Source: an uncultured Fibrobacter sp.
Lineage (GTDB): Bacteria > Fibrobacterota > Fibrobacteria > Fibrobacterales > Fibrobacteraceae
Direction: 5' to 3'
Length of the DNA: 64,000 nucleotides
Assembly (NCBI RefSeq): GCF_947305105.1
Contig: NZ_CAMZCS010000009.1
Coordinates: 33,349-97,348 of the forward strand
Part shown: piece after piece, positions 23,179-30,408 of the stretch
How the letters are laid out: the number at the start of each line of letters is the position of its first letter
Numbering within the stretch: position 1 is the first letter of the stretch
Notes under the pieces: generated by a model
The model's database searches: none
The model's input: the letters and a program-made list of their open reading frames with translations, nothing else
What the model was told of the DNA's origin: nothing
Program-made: the position numbers and the translations under genes

Positions 23179-25239
23179 CTAGAACCCCTGTATTATGGTG
23201 AACTTGTATTCCCTCCCCGGCATGGGGAATGGGGTATAAAAATTGCGGTATTTTTCGTCGGTGATGTTATCCACAGAAAAAGCGAGGCGCGTCTTTTCGA
23301 ACGGATTGTACGAGAGCATGGCGCGATGGTTTGCCACAGCCGGCTGGTCCATACGGTTCGCACGGTCGCTGTACATGATGCTGCGCCATTCCGACGCCCA
23401 CATCAAATCCAGATGCAGCGGCAAGTGGAGCGTGGCCTCGGCAAAATAGCTGCGGTCAGGTTCCCCGGGGAGTTTGTTCCCGTTATACGTATCCGATTTC
23501 GAACGGTCTTCTGTTTTCTGGAATGTGGCTCGCAACACGACATCCAGGAATTTTGCAGGCGTGCTGTTGAGTTCGAATTCGGCACCGCGCACCCGCGAAC
23601 GGGCGATGTTTTCGGCATGCAGGTGTTCCACGACAATCACCCAGCAAATACCGTCTTCGATATGCGATTCAAAGTACGCAGCCCTCAAAGATGTGTGGCC
23701 TCCCGGCACCTTGAACAAGCCAGAGGCCTCGAACTTGGTCGCCTTTTCCCGTTTGAGTTTCGGGTTCGACAAGGCTCCCGGGAAAGTCCCGTAAAGTTCC
23801 ATCAGGGCGGGCTGCTGGTAAAAACGGCCCAGCGAGACCTCCCCCGTCACCGGTATTTCGGAATTCCCGAGGCGAGTGTAGGCGCGCCCCGAAAGAGTCA
23901 AATCACGGTCTTCAGCTTCATCCAGGGTACGGCCTCCCGTGGGCAAAACAAAGGTTCCCTCGTCCAGATGGTCCTTCAGAAAATGCACCGAGCCCTCGCC
24001 ACCGAGCCCCGCATACTTGAAAAACTGGTAATACAGGTCTCCAGAGCCTACCAAGTTCAAGCGGTCCAGCGCCCAATCCTTAGAAACGCCACGCGCTTCG
24101 GCGCGTTCCCACTCCGCAGCCACACGGGCAGCACCCTTCAGACGGTTCCACAAAGCCCATTCAGCCGAGACTTCAGGGACAAACTTGTAGACCGCCGCAC
24201 CGTATTCCAGATATTCGTTGATCGAATAGCCCAGGTGATCCAACGGATAATAGGAACTCGAAACGTTCTTGTCGAACCGGTACGAAAGCCCGCCATACAA
24301 GAAAAGCGCATCGTCAAAAAAGCCGGGCGATTCCAAGCCATAGCGGATAAGCGCCGACTCCCCGACAAAATCGGCCACGACCGTCTGCTGTTCTTCTTTG
24401 CCGGGGTTCCCGCCTTCGAACCGGGTCGCCGTCACAGACAAAGTCGAGAATGAGCCGTTCCCGTGCAGCATGCGGAACTGCGCGTTGCCCGACACGTCGG
24501 TATATTCTGCATTTTGGCGCGTTGCCGTATAATCATCGTCGTCGTTGTATTGCGTCCCGTTGCGGTTCGTGTACTCGTAGTCGTTGTCGGAATGCCTGGT
24601 GGCAAACGAAGAGGCAAACATGATGCTGTCGGTCACCGGAGAGCTCACCTGGAAGGCACCCTCCCATGTGTTGTGGTTCCCGTAAGCAAGCAAGACGCGC
24701 CCGCCCTTCTTCACGGCATTCTTCGTCACGAAATTGACTGCACCGCCGAGCCCCGTCACGCCGAACTTCGCAGGGACATTCCCCTTGAACACCTCGACTT
24801 TTTCCATCTGGTTCAGGTCGATAGACGCGAGGTTCACCGCGCCGCCGCTCGCATCGTTCAGCGGGACGCCATCCACGCAAATCAAAATGTTCCTCGCCGC
24901 AATCCCACGAATGGACACCGACTGGAAACTCCCTAAACCGCCCTGCTTGTACGACTGGATCCCAGGCAGCGTCGAAAGGAGGTCTGCCGCCGTCAGCGAC
25001 TTGCCCTCCCAAGCCGACGAATTGATTTCGGTATAGCTTACATCTTGTGCGGGCAGATAACCGGTGGCGCTTACCACATCCGAAGAGCCCAAATCTTGCA
25101 CAGGGTCGTTTGCAGAAACGATAGACACATCCTCCGGGGAACCTTCCGAAGGAGGGACTGCGGCACCGCCCGCCCAGGCAAGGGCGCAGCACCAAAAAGC
25201 TGCAACACATGCAACCTTAAAGAATGACGTCTTTCGCAT
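23179..25239 (-). CDS. btuB: TonB-dependent receptor, BtuB-like (cobalamin uptake)
   Basis: A 686-residue outer-membrane receptor. The signal peptide ends near ALAWAGG. The plug domain covers ~60-190 (SLTAADLLSTLPGIQSYKQGGLGSFQSVSIRG, ILICVDGVPLNDASGGAVNLASID, VEVFKGNVPAKFGVTGLGGAVNFVTK), then a long beta-barrel ending with FTIIQGF, a C-terminal aromatic residue. A cobalamin riboswitch lies directly upstream on the same strand, which identifies the likely substrate as vitamin B12 or another corrinoid. The beta-propeller lipoprotein follows 43 bp downstream. The start is set at the ATG at 25239 with AGAGG before it; a TTG at 25242 is possible but less likely. The gene symbol is by function, not close identity. 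Confidence 0.88.
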   Translation of the reverse strand: MRKTSFFKVACVAAFWCCALAWAGGAAVPPSEGSPEDVSIVSANDPVQDLGSSDVVSATGYLPAQDVSYTEINSSAWEGKSLTAADLLSTLPGIQSYKQGGLGSFQSVSIRGIAARNILICVDGVPLNDASGGAVNLASIDLNQMEKVEVFKGNVPAKFGVTGLGGAVNFVTKNAVKKGGRVLLAYGNHNTWEGAFQVSSPVTDSIMFASSFATRHSDNDYEYTNRNGTQYNDDDDYTATRQNAEYTDVSGNAQFRMLHGNGSFSTLSVTATRFEGGNPGKEEQQTVVADFVGESALIRYGLESPGFFDDALFLYGGLSYRFDKNVSSSYYPLDHLGYSINEYLEYGAAVYKFVPEVSAEWALWNRLKGAARVAAEWERAEARGVSKDWALDRLNLVGSGDLYYQFFKYAGLGGEGSVHFLKDHLDEGTFVLPTGGRTLDEAEDRDLTLSGRAYTRLGNSEIPVTGEVSLGRFYQQPALMELYGTFPGALSNPKLKREKATKFEASGLFKVPGGHTSLRAAYFESHIEDGICWVIVVEHLHAENIARSRVRGAEFELNSTPAKFLDVVLRATFQKTEDRSKSDTYNGNKLPGEPDRSYFAEATLHLPLHLDLMWASEWRSIMYSDRANRMDQPAVANHRAMLSYNPFEKTRLAFSVDNITDEKYRNFYTPFPMPGREYKFTIIQGF

Positions 25240-25261
25240 CAAACCTCTAAGAAACGTTTTT

Positions 25262-25440
25262 GCAGTTCTTCTGGCTCGGGGATCGTCCTACGCCGGCTCC
25301 TTCGCATGCAAGCACACTGGTTTTGAAATTCTGCCGGTTTCGTCCACCCTTACAGCGGCGGGACCGCTCCGGTTTTTCACCGGATTCTCTCCGACTTGGC
25401 TTACGCCAAATCGGGCTTTTCGGGGCACAAAAACTATTTG
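25262..25440 (-). promoter_or_regulatory. Cobalamin (B12) riboswitch
   Basis: Read on the minus strand, the conserved blocks appear in order: a hairpin CCGATTTGGC / GCCAAGTCGG, then GAGAATCCGGTGAAAAACCG, GCGGTCCCGCCGCTGTAAG, GGACGAAACCGGC, CCAGTGTGC, GAAGGAGCCGGCG, and the 3' signature GAGCCAGAAGAACTGC. These match the B12-box aptamer. It ends about 23 nt before the receptor start, so control of ribosome access (translational OFF switch) is likely; I see no separate intrinsic terminator. Confidence 0.95.
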
Positions 25441-25466
25441 CGAAAAATTTAAATATATGAGGGGGT

Positions 25467-25505
25467 ATTGTAAAGGGCCGTCCAAACGGCGGCCCTCTTT
25501 ACAAT
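25467..25505 (-). terminator. Terminator after the FKBP_N-like lipoprotein gene
   Basis: Long imperfect stem ATTGTAAAGGGCCG / CGGCGGCCCTCTTTACAAT around a 6-nt loop. It could act in either direction and also insulates the riboswitch promoter. Confidence 0.7.
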
Positions 25506-25520
25506 CGACAATGTCAAGGA

Positions 25521-26366
25521 TTACTTTTGTTCTGGAGCAGGAGCTTCTGCCGCAGGGGCCTTGGCGGCCGCGGTATCCTTCGCCGTAGAATCGTTGGCGG
25601 CAGCTGCGGAATCCTGCGCAGCCTGCTGCTGCCTCATGAACTCTTCACGCTTTTTCTCCATGTGCTCACGAATCTTCACGACGTAGCGGTCGTTGACGGC
25701 CTTGATGGAATCCATCGGGAACTGAGTCTTGTAGTTTGTGTCCAGCACGTTCAGGCAAGCCTCGCGAAGGCCCTGGATAAAGTAATTGAGGTCGAATTCC
25801 TGGTCGAACTGCCTTTCGACACCATGGAACATGATGTCGAGCTGGGTACCCATGACATAGGAATACTTCTGGATAGGTGTCGACTTTTCGCCAAGCGTGA
25901 CCGTGGTGTTCAGATACTTCGCAGCCGGCTTGATGGGGAGCGTCTTCATGGCAGAATCCACGTAAGCGCGGAGTTTCGAGAAGTCGCCTTCGAAAGACAT
26001 TTCGGTTGCACTGTCGGGCCTTGCAAGCTTCTGGCGTTCGGCAGCCTGTGCAGCAAAATAGGCATCAATCGCCGGCATGGAATCGCGCGGAATCTGGAGT
26101 TTGAAGTTCGTGTCCTTGAAAGCCTTCGAATTGTCGAGAACGCCCTGGACAAGGTAATCGATTTCAAAATACTCGCCAAGTTGCATCCCGATGTTCTGGA
26201 AGCTCGGCCCACCGAACTGAGAACCCAGCATGTAAGAGAACTTCTGGTCGTCGGTCGTGTTCGCGTCAATTTTGACATCGGGGGCAGCGGTCTGACGGGG
26301 CTGCTGCATATCGCAGGCCGAAAGGGCCAGCAAAGCAATACCAAAGGCAATTATTTTTGATTTCAT
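25521..26366 (-). CDS. Lipoprotein with two FKBP_N-like domains
   Basis: The 281-residue lipoprotein (lipobox LLALSAC) has two copies of a module like the N-terminal dimerisation domain of FkpA/Mip-type prolyl isomerases. The first is QKFSYMLGSQFGGPSFQNIG ... FEIDYLVQGVLDN, the second QKYSYVMGTQLDIMFHGVER ... FDLNYFIQGLREA. Each ends in a segment of the type YKTQFPMDSIKAVNDRYVVKI. The catalytic FKBP domain is absent. The C-terminus is an Ala/Pro/Glu-rich low-complexity tail. It is probably a periplasmic or outer-membrane chaperone-like scaffold; prolyl isomerase activity is not expected. It is a single-gene unit upstream of the B12 operon on the same strand, separated by a terminator. Confidence 0.82.
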   Translation of the reverse strand: MKSKIIAFGIALLALSACDMQQPRQTAAPDVKIDANTTDDQKFSYMLGSQFGGPSFQNIGMQLGEYFEIDYLVQGVLDNSKAFKDTNFKLQIPRDSMPAIDAYFAAQAAERQKLARPDSATEMSFEGDFSKLRAYVDSAMKTLPIKPAAKYLNTTVTLGEKSTPIQKYSYVMGTQLDIMFHGVERQFDQEFDLNYFIQGLREACLNVLDTNYKTQFPMDSIKAVNDRYVVKIREHMEKKREEFMRQQQAAQDSAAAANDSTAKDTAAAKAPAAEAPAPEQK

Positions 26367-26435
26367 AGATCCTTCCGAGGTGAAAATTTCAAATAAAATA
26401 TAGTAATATGAGTACTACAGAAGGAACTGTGAATC

Positions 26436-26516
26436 GTGCATTTCAAAATTCAAAGAAAATCTGGAACCACAGGCGAGTTCAACATCATGTCCGTCGGCTC
26501 CTACGTGGAGCTGTAA
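26436..26516 (+). pseudogene. Possible 26-codon remnant (GTG start)
   Basis: A short frame reads MHFKIQRKSGTTGEF then NIMSVGSYVEL and a stop. The composition is protein-like and unlike random AT-rich spacer, and AGAAGGAA lies 5' of it. It could be the C-terminal remnant of a lost gene or a small peptide. Nothing else in the 264-bp spacer supports it. Confidence 0.25.
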
Positions 26517-26595
26517 GACAGCACCTAGCAAAATCATCGCAGGAGAGGCTTTCATCCTTAAAAATGAACAAAAAGTGGTAAAAAATCAAGAGTTT

Positions 26596-26624
26596 TTGAT
26601 TTTTCCATACTTTTTAGTTATATT
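26596..26624 (+). promoter_or_regulatory. Promoter of the AAA ATPase gene
   Basis: TTGATT - 17 nt - TATATT, with the ATG six nucleotides after the -10. This implies a leaderless or nearly leaderless message. Confidence 0.6.
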
Positions 26625-26630
26625 TAGGGT

Positions 26631-27926
26631 ATGGAGAGGAAAATCGAACATAAGCTCGTCGAATGGGCGGAATCGTCGGAACGCCAGCCGCTCCTGCTGC
26701 AAGGCGCGCGCCAGGTTGGCAAGTCATACCTTCTCGACTGGCTCGGAGAGACCTACTTTGAAAACACGGTCCATGTGAACCTGGAAACCCAGCTTTCCAT
26801 CGCCAAGATGTTCGACGGGGACATCAATCCCCAAAAGATAGTCCATGCGCTCGAGTCGGTTTCCGGGATTCAGATCAAGCCGCACAAGACCCTGATTATC
26901 CTGGACGAGATTCAAAGTTGCGAAAGGGCGCTCATGTCGCTCAAGGCGTTCTGCGAAGAGGCACCCCAGTATGCGGTCAGCGCGGCGGGCAGTCTGCTCG
27001 GTGTCGCCATCAACCGCGAAAAATTTTCTTTCCCCGTAGGCAAGGTCCACGAGATAACGGTTTTCCCGCTCGATTTCGAGGAGTTCCTCTGGGCTTGCGG
27101 CGACAAGATTCTCGCCGATTCGATTCGGGAACATTACGCATCGATGACCCCCATGGAAGAACCCGCTCACAACAAGGCCATCGAGCGCTACAAACAGTAT
27201 CTTGTCCTTGGCGGAATGCCTGCGGTCATACAAAAATTTATCGATACAAGCAGCATTGTTGCCCCGACCGAAATCCAGAACAGAATCCTGAACGACTATT
27301 CTGCCGACATGTCGAAATATGCAACTCCCAGTCTCGCTGTAAAAATTCGCAGATGCTACGATTCCATTCCCGTCCAGCTCGCCAAGGAGAATCGAAAATT
27401 CCAGTACAAGCTTGTGCAACGGGGCGGCACCGCGACCATATTCGGAGAATCGCTGGATTGGCTTTCATTTGCCGGGCTCATTTCCAGATGCAGCCTTGTA
27501 AGCAACGGTTTTATGCCGCTGGCGGCGTATGTAGACATGTCAGACTTCAAAATATACATGGGCGACGTCGGCCTGCTCACGTTCAAGTCGGGAATGGCCT
27601 CGCAAGTCATACTGTCCGAGACGGAGCCTGACAACGGCTTTATGGGCGGTCTTACCGAGAATTACGTAGCCCAGGCTTTTGCAACCAATGGCCACCGCCT
27701 CTTCTACTGGAAAAACAAGAACACTGCCGAGGTGGATTTCGTCCTTCAACTCCAGGATAAAATAGTACCTGTTGAAGTAAAGAAGGGTGTTCACACAAAA
27801 TCTACCAGCATGAGCATCTTCCGCAAACAATTCAATTGCGAGACGTCTATCCGGATTTCAAAGAAGAACTTCGGATGCACGGACGGCATCATGTCTGTGC
27901 CATGTTACGCCGTTTTTTGCATTTGA
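26631..27926 (+). CDS. AAA ATPase with DUF4143-type C-terminus
   Basis: This 431-residue P-loop ATPase belongs to the widespread AAA_14/DUF4143 group, whose role is unproven. Walker A is GARQVGKS (~residues 24-31), Walker B LIILDEIQ (~89-96), with a sensor-like AAGSLLGVA after it. The C-terminal part has GGLTENYVAQAF and LFYWKNKNTAEVDFVLQLQDKIVPVEVK, a PD-(D/E)xK nuclease-like pattern (E-VDF ... E-V-K) typical of the family. It stands alone, with its own promoter and no Shine-Dalgarno; start at 26631. Such genes often occur in many copies and move between genomes, but nothing here shows recent transfer. Confidence 0.9.
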   Translation: MERKIEHKLVEWAESSERQPLLLQGARQVGKSYLLDWLGETYFENTVHVNLETQLSIAKMFDGDINPQKIVHALESVSGIQIKPHKTLIILDEIQSCERALMSLKAFCEEAPQYAVSAAGSLLGVAINREKFSFPVGKVHEITVFPLDFEEFLWACGDKILADSIREHYASMTPMEEPAHNKAIERYKQYLVLGGMPAVIQKFIDTSSIVAPTEIQNRILNDYSADMSKYATPSLAVKIRRCYDSIPVQLAKENRKFQYKLVQRGGTATIFGESLDWLSFAGLISRCSLVSNGFMPLAAYVDMSDFKIYMGDVGLLTFKSGMASQVILSETEPDNGFMGGLTENYVAQAFATNGHRLFYWKNKNTAEVDFVLQLQDKIVPVEVKKGVHTKSTSMSIFRKQFNCETSIRISKKNFGCTDGIMSVPCYAVFCI

Positions 27927-28045
27927 TAAAAAAGGGGTAAGCCTCCCCCTGGTTCCCTCATAAAAAATAACGCCGGGGAAGAGCCCAGCGCAATCAGTCA
28001 ATTGAAATGTCATCGTGTAGGATGGAGTCGGGAGCCTGCGCTACA

Positions 28046-29287
28046 CTAATTCTTTACGCAGCGTACAGGCAATGCTTCAACGGCAGATTTTGACTCAGTT
28101 TGAAACATAACGACATCTTTTCTCACTTGACTATAATTAAACTGGGCGCATTGCGCAGAATAATTATCATGATCCGTTGCTGTCCATAAATAACTCTTAT
28201 TGCCACGGTTGGAAAATGAAGCATTGTGAACAACTCCTGACGGAAGAACAGAAAAACCATACGAGTCAATTCCAGGCCAATTCTCCCAATCAGAGAAACT
28301 CTTTAAAACATCGCCAGCTTTAGAAACGCCAACAAAGTTTACCAATTTCTCCCATTCTTTTTGATTGGGAAGATGCCAACCATTAGGACACACGCCCTTT
28401 ATTTTAACAGTATCAGATGGGGAACATTTTTTTCCTGCTCCACATTGTATGGAATACTGTGTATATAACGAAATAGAATCTATGGCGGCAGTCCATGTGT
28501 AATAACGCCCATATTTTATTACGCAAGAATCAGCACCTCCTTTGTAGCATGTAGACCAAATAGATGTATTGGAAATTATTGACACTTCATAATTGAGATT
28601 TTCCGCCATCCATTCCTGTTCGCCAATTTTTACTGTTTTATAAGTTTTTCCATCACGGTCATCATACAATGTACCATAGATGCAATTGTCTTCAGTCCTT
28701 GTTTTGCAAACACCTGTTGCCACTAAACTACTTGAAGAAGTTTCAATTACACTTGATGAACTTTCTTCTGACGAGGATGATTCTTCCAGCTTTACACTTG
28801 ACGAACTTTCCGATGACGATGATTCTGCCGGTTTCACGCTGGAAGAACTGATTTCTGATGAAGATGATTTCGCCTTGCTGCTGCTAGATTCTACAGGTTT
28901 GTCTGAACTAGATGATTGAACATTCTTGGAACTTGAGGACACCTCGTTCTTACTGCTGCTAGACTCTACCTTACCGGAACTAGAGGATTCCTTGTTTTTA
29001 GCTGAACTCGAAGAAACTTCGTCCTTGACGCTGCTAGAAGATTTCTTGTCATTGCGAGGAGTCGAAGACGACGAAGCAATCTTTTTACTTGACGAAGTGG
29101 AAGCAATCTTTTTATTGCTAGACGAAGACGCATCAGCCTTTTCGCTCGACGAAGATACTTCGGTTTCGATGCCGGTTTCCTCGTTTTTTGAGGGACCACT
29201 TGAACTTTCGTCGCCACAGGCAACAAAACCGACCACTGCCGCGCAAAATCCAAAAGCAATCAGACCTTTTATGAAGGACTTTTTCAT
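28046..29287 (-). CDS. Poly-Ser lipoprotein with Fibrobacter major paralogous domain (TIGR02145)
   Basis: This 413-residue lipoprotein has signal and lipobox GFVAC, then about 150 residues of repeated SSSS blocks separated by charged residues. The C-terminal domain (~200-413) has DRDGKTYKTVKIGEQEWMAENLNYE, GVCPNGWHLPNQKEWEKLV and SYLWTATDHDN ... ALPVRCVKN, the hallmarks of the family first described in Fibrobacter succinogenes. It is presumably surface exposed; the function is unknown. The start at 29287 follows GAGGAGAATTTT, so the longer frame to 29317 is rejected. A palindromic repeat is embedded in the Ser linker (STPRNDKKSSSS). Confidence 0.92.
   Translation of the reverse strand: MKKSFIKGLIAFGFCAAVVGFVACGDESSSGPSKNEETGIETEVSSSSEKADASSSSNKKIASTSSSKKIASSSSTPRNDKKSSSSVKDEVSSSSAKNKESSSSGKVESSSSKNEVSSSSKNVQSSSSDKPVESSSSKAKSSSSEISSSSVKPAESSSSESSSSVKLEESSSSEESSSSVIETSSSSLVATGVCKTRTEDNCIYGTLYDDRDGKTYKTVKIGEQEWMAENLNYEVSIISNTSIWSTCYKGGADSCVIKYGRYYTWTAAIDSISLYTQYSIQCGAGKKCSPSDTVKIKGVCPNGWHLPNQKEWEKLVNFVGVSKAGDVLKSFSDWENWPGIDSYGFSVLPSGVVHNASFSNRGNKSYLWTATDHDNYSAQCAQFNYSQVRKDVVMFQTESKSAVEALPVRCVKN
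29049..29081. repeat. Palindromic dispersed repeat inside a poly-Ser linker
   Basis: tcattgcgaggagtcgaaga followed by cgacgaagcaatc, same family as the copies in trpCF and hrpA. Confidence 0.65.
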
Positions 29288-29350
29288 AAAATTCTCCTCT
29301 CGGTCAAGAGTCCGCATATCAATATAATTAAAGGCCTGCGTTACAGTAAA

Positions 29351-29686
29351 TTATTTCTTCGCGCAAGGGAAAAACATATCGAAATCGCGCTGTATTTGCT
29401 CCCCCGTGGACCTGTAGAAATTATCCCCAAGGTAGTAGTCGCAGACAGTTTCCCTCATTCGCGTGAATTCCTTGAGGCTATGCTTGCCACGCTGAGCCTC
29501 AATCGTAAGGTCGATTAGTTCCAGGGCCCTGAAAACAGCCCTTTCAACCTGGTTCTGGTTTCCCTTAGCCTTCCAACGGTTTGCACGCGAGATTTCACTG
29601 CCGATATTCAGCATCTGCATCGACAACGGCATTTCGGCCCATCGTCCCGCTGCAAGTTCCTTGTGTTGAGCGTTCTCTACTTGCAT
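29351..29686 (-). CDS. Small conserved protein, partner of DUF5674-like gene
   Basis: The 111-residue helical protein contains MPLSMQMLNIGSEISRANRWK, and RALELIDLTIEAQRGKHSLKEFTRMRE, which suggest a four-helix bundle of the HEPN-like kind; I cannot confirm the family. Its start overlaps the last 10 bp of the upstream DUF5674-like gene. This tight two-gene arrangement is seen for pairs of unknown function in many bacteria and resembles toxin-antitoxin organisation, although no toxic activity can be read from the sequence. Confidence 0.7.
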   Translation of the reverse strand: MQVENAQHKELAAGRWAEMPLSMQMLNIGSEISRANRWKAKGNQNQVERAVFRALELIDLTIEAQRGKHSLKEFTRMRETVCDYYLGDNFYRSTGEQIQRDFDMFFPCAKK

Positions 29687-30015
29687 AAGGAATTGATTAT
29701 ATCCTTGATTTTTTCCTGAATAGCAGGATCCTCGACGCCACGGCTACGATTTCCCTGATTAGGACGAATATTAATCAACGAATCAAATTCAAGGAAGTCT
29801 TCCCCATCCATTTCTGGATAAAGGTTAAAGCCCCAAAGATTTTCTTGTTTGGACCCTTCCTGCAAAAGAAGAGTTTCCAAGTCGGCATGCATTTCCGCAT
29901 CCAAAGCAATTTTTCTTTCAGAAACATCGACAACACCCTTGACCATATCGCCAAAGTAATGCGCCTGCAATTCCAACAGAATTTTCTTGTCAAACGATTC
30001 AGAATAGATTACCAT
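29677..30015 (-). CDS. DUF5674-like protein
   Basis: The 112-residue protein has DLETLLLQEGSKQENLWGFNLYP, then FLEFDSLINIRPNQGNRSRGVEDPAIQEKIKDIIN, a highly conserved family signature. No membrane segment or catalytic motif is evident. The start is placed at the ATG at 30015; an upstream TTG would add three residues. It overlaps the following small helical gene by 10 bp, so the two products are probably made together and may interact. Confidence 0.78.
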   Translation of the reverse strand: MVIYSESFDKKILLELQAHYFGDMVKGVVDVSERKIALDAEMHADLETLLLQEGSKQENLWGFNLYPEMDGEDFLEFDSLINIRPNQGNRSRGVEDPAIQEKIKDIINSLCK

Positions 30016-30024
30016 ACAACACAA

Positions 30025-30408
30025 TTATAATAAAAAAACACACTACATCCTCGGGAAGCCGTTAGGGGTCTTAGGGGCGGGGCCCCACCTTGGTGGCCAT
30101 GCGCACTAAGCACTTCCCCAAAGAGGATAACTCTACTAAGGTGCTAAAGCACCTAGTATCGTATAAAAGTGCTAAGTGCTGTCCGCCCTAGGCGAGGGGG
30201 TGCCGGAAGACCCTTTTGGGGCTGCAGGCAGGGGGATTCTTCCCCCTTTTTAGACGAAAGAACGGCTCTTTGAGCCTACAGACTAAAGACGAAAGTGAAA
30301 TAATGGCGCTTCGCGCTTGTTAAGGCATAAAATCTTTCGCCTTTCGTCTCTCGTCTCTCGTCTAATTTCTATATTTTGCCCCGAAAAATTATCTTCAAGG
30401 ATACTAAC
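30025..30408. other. Intergenic region with hairpins and dispersed repeat
   Basis: This 384-bp stretch has no gene. It holds GC-rich inverted sequences (ggggcggggccccacc; ggtgctaaagcacc; agtgctaagtgct), a segment ggggattcttcccccttttt, and ctttcgtctctcgtctctcg before aspS, a short tandem repeat also present near 51360. The aspS promoter is presumably near its 3' end. Confidence 0.5.

Noticed and set aside
26631..27926. AAA ATPase as part of a defence island
   Set aside because: No neighbouring defence or mobile genes; AAA_14/DUF4143 proteins are common solitary genes.
30025..30408. GC-rich hairpin cluster as an RNA gene
   Set aside because: No match to a known RNA fold and no promoter-terminator pair framing it; recorded only as intergenic repeats.
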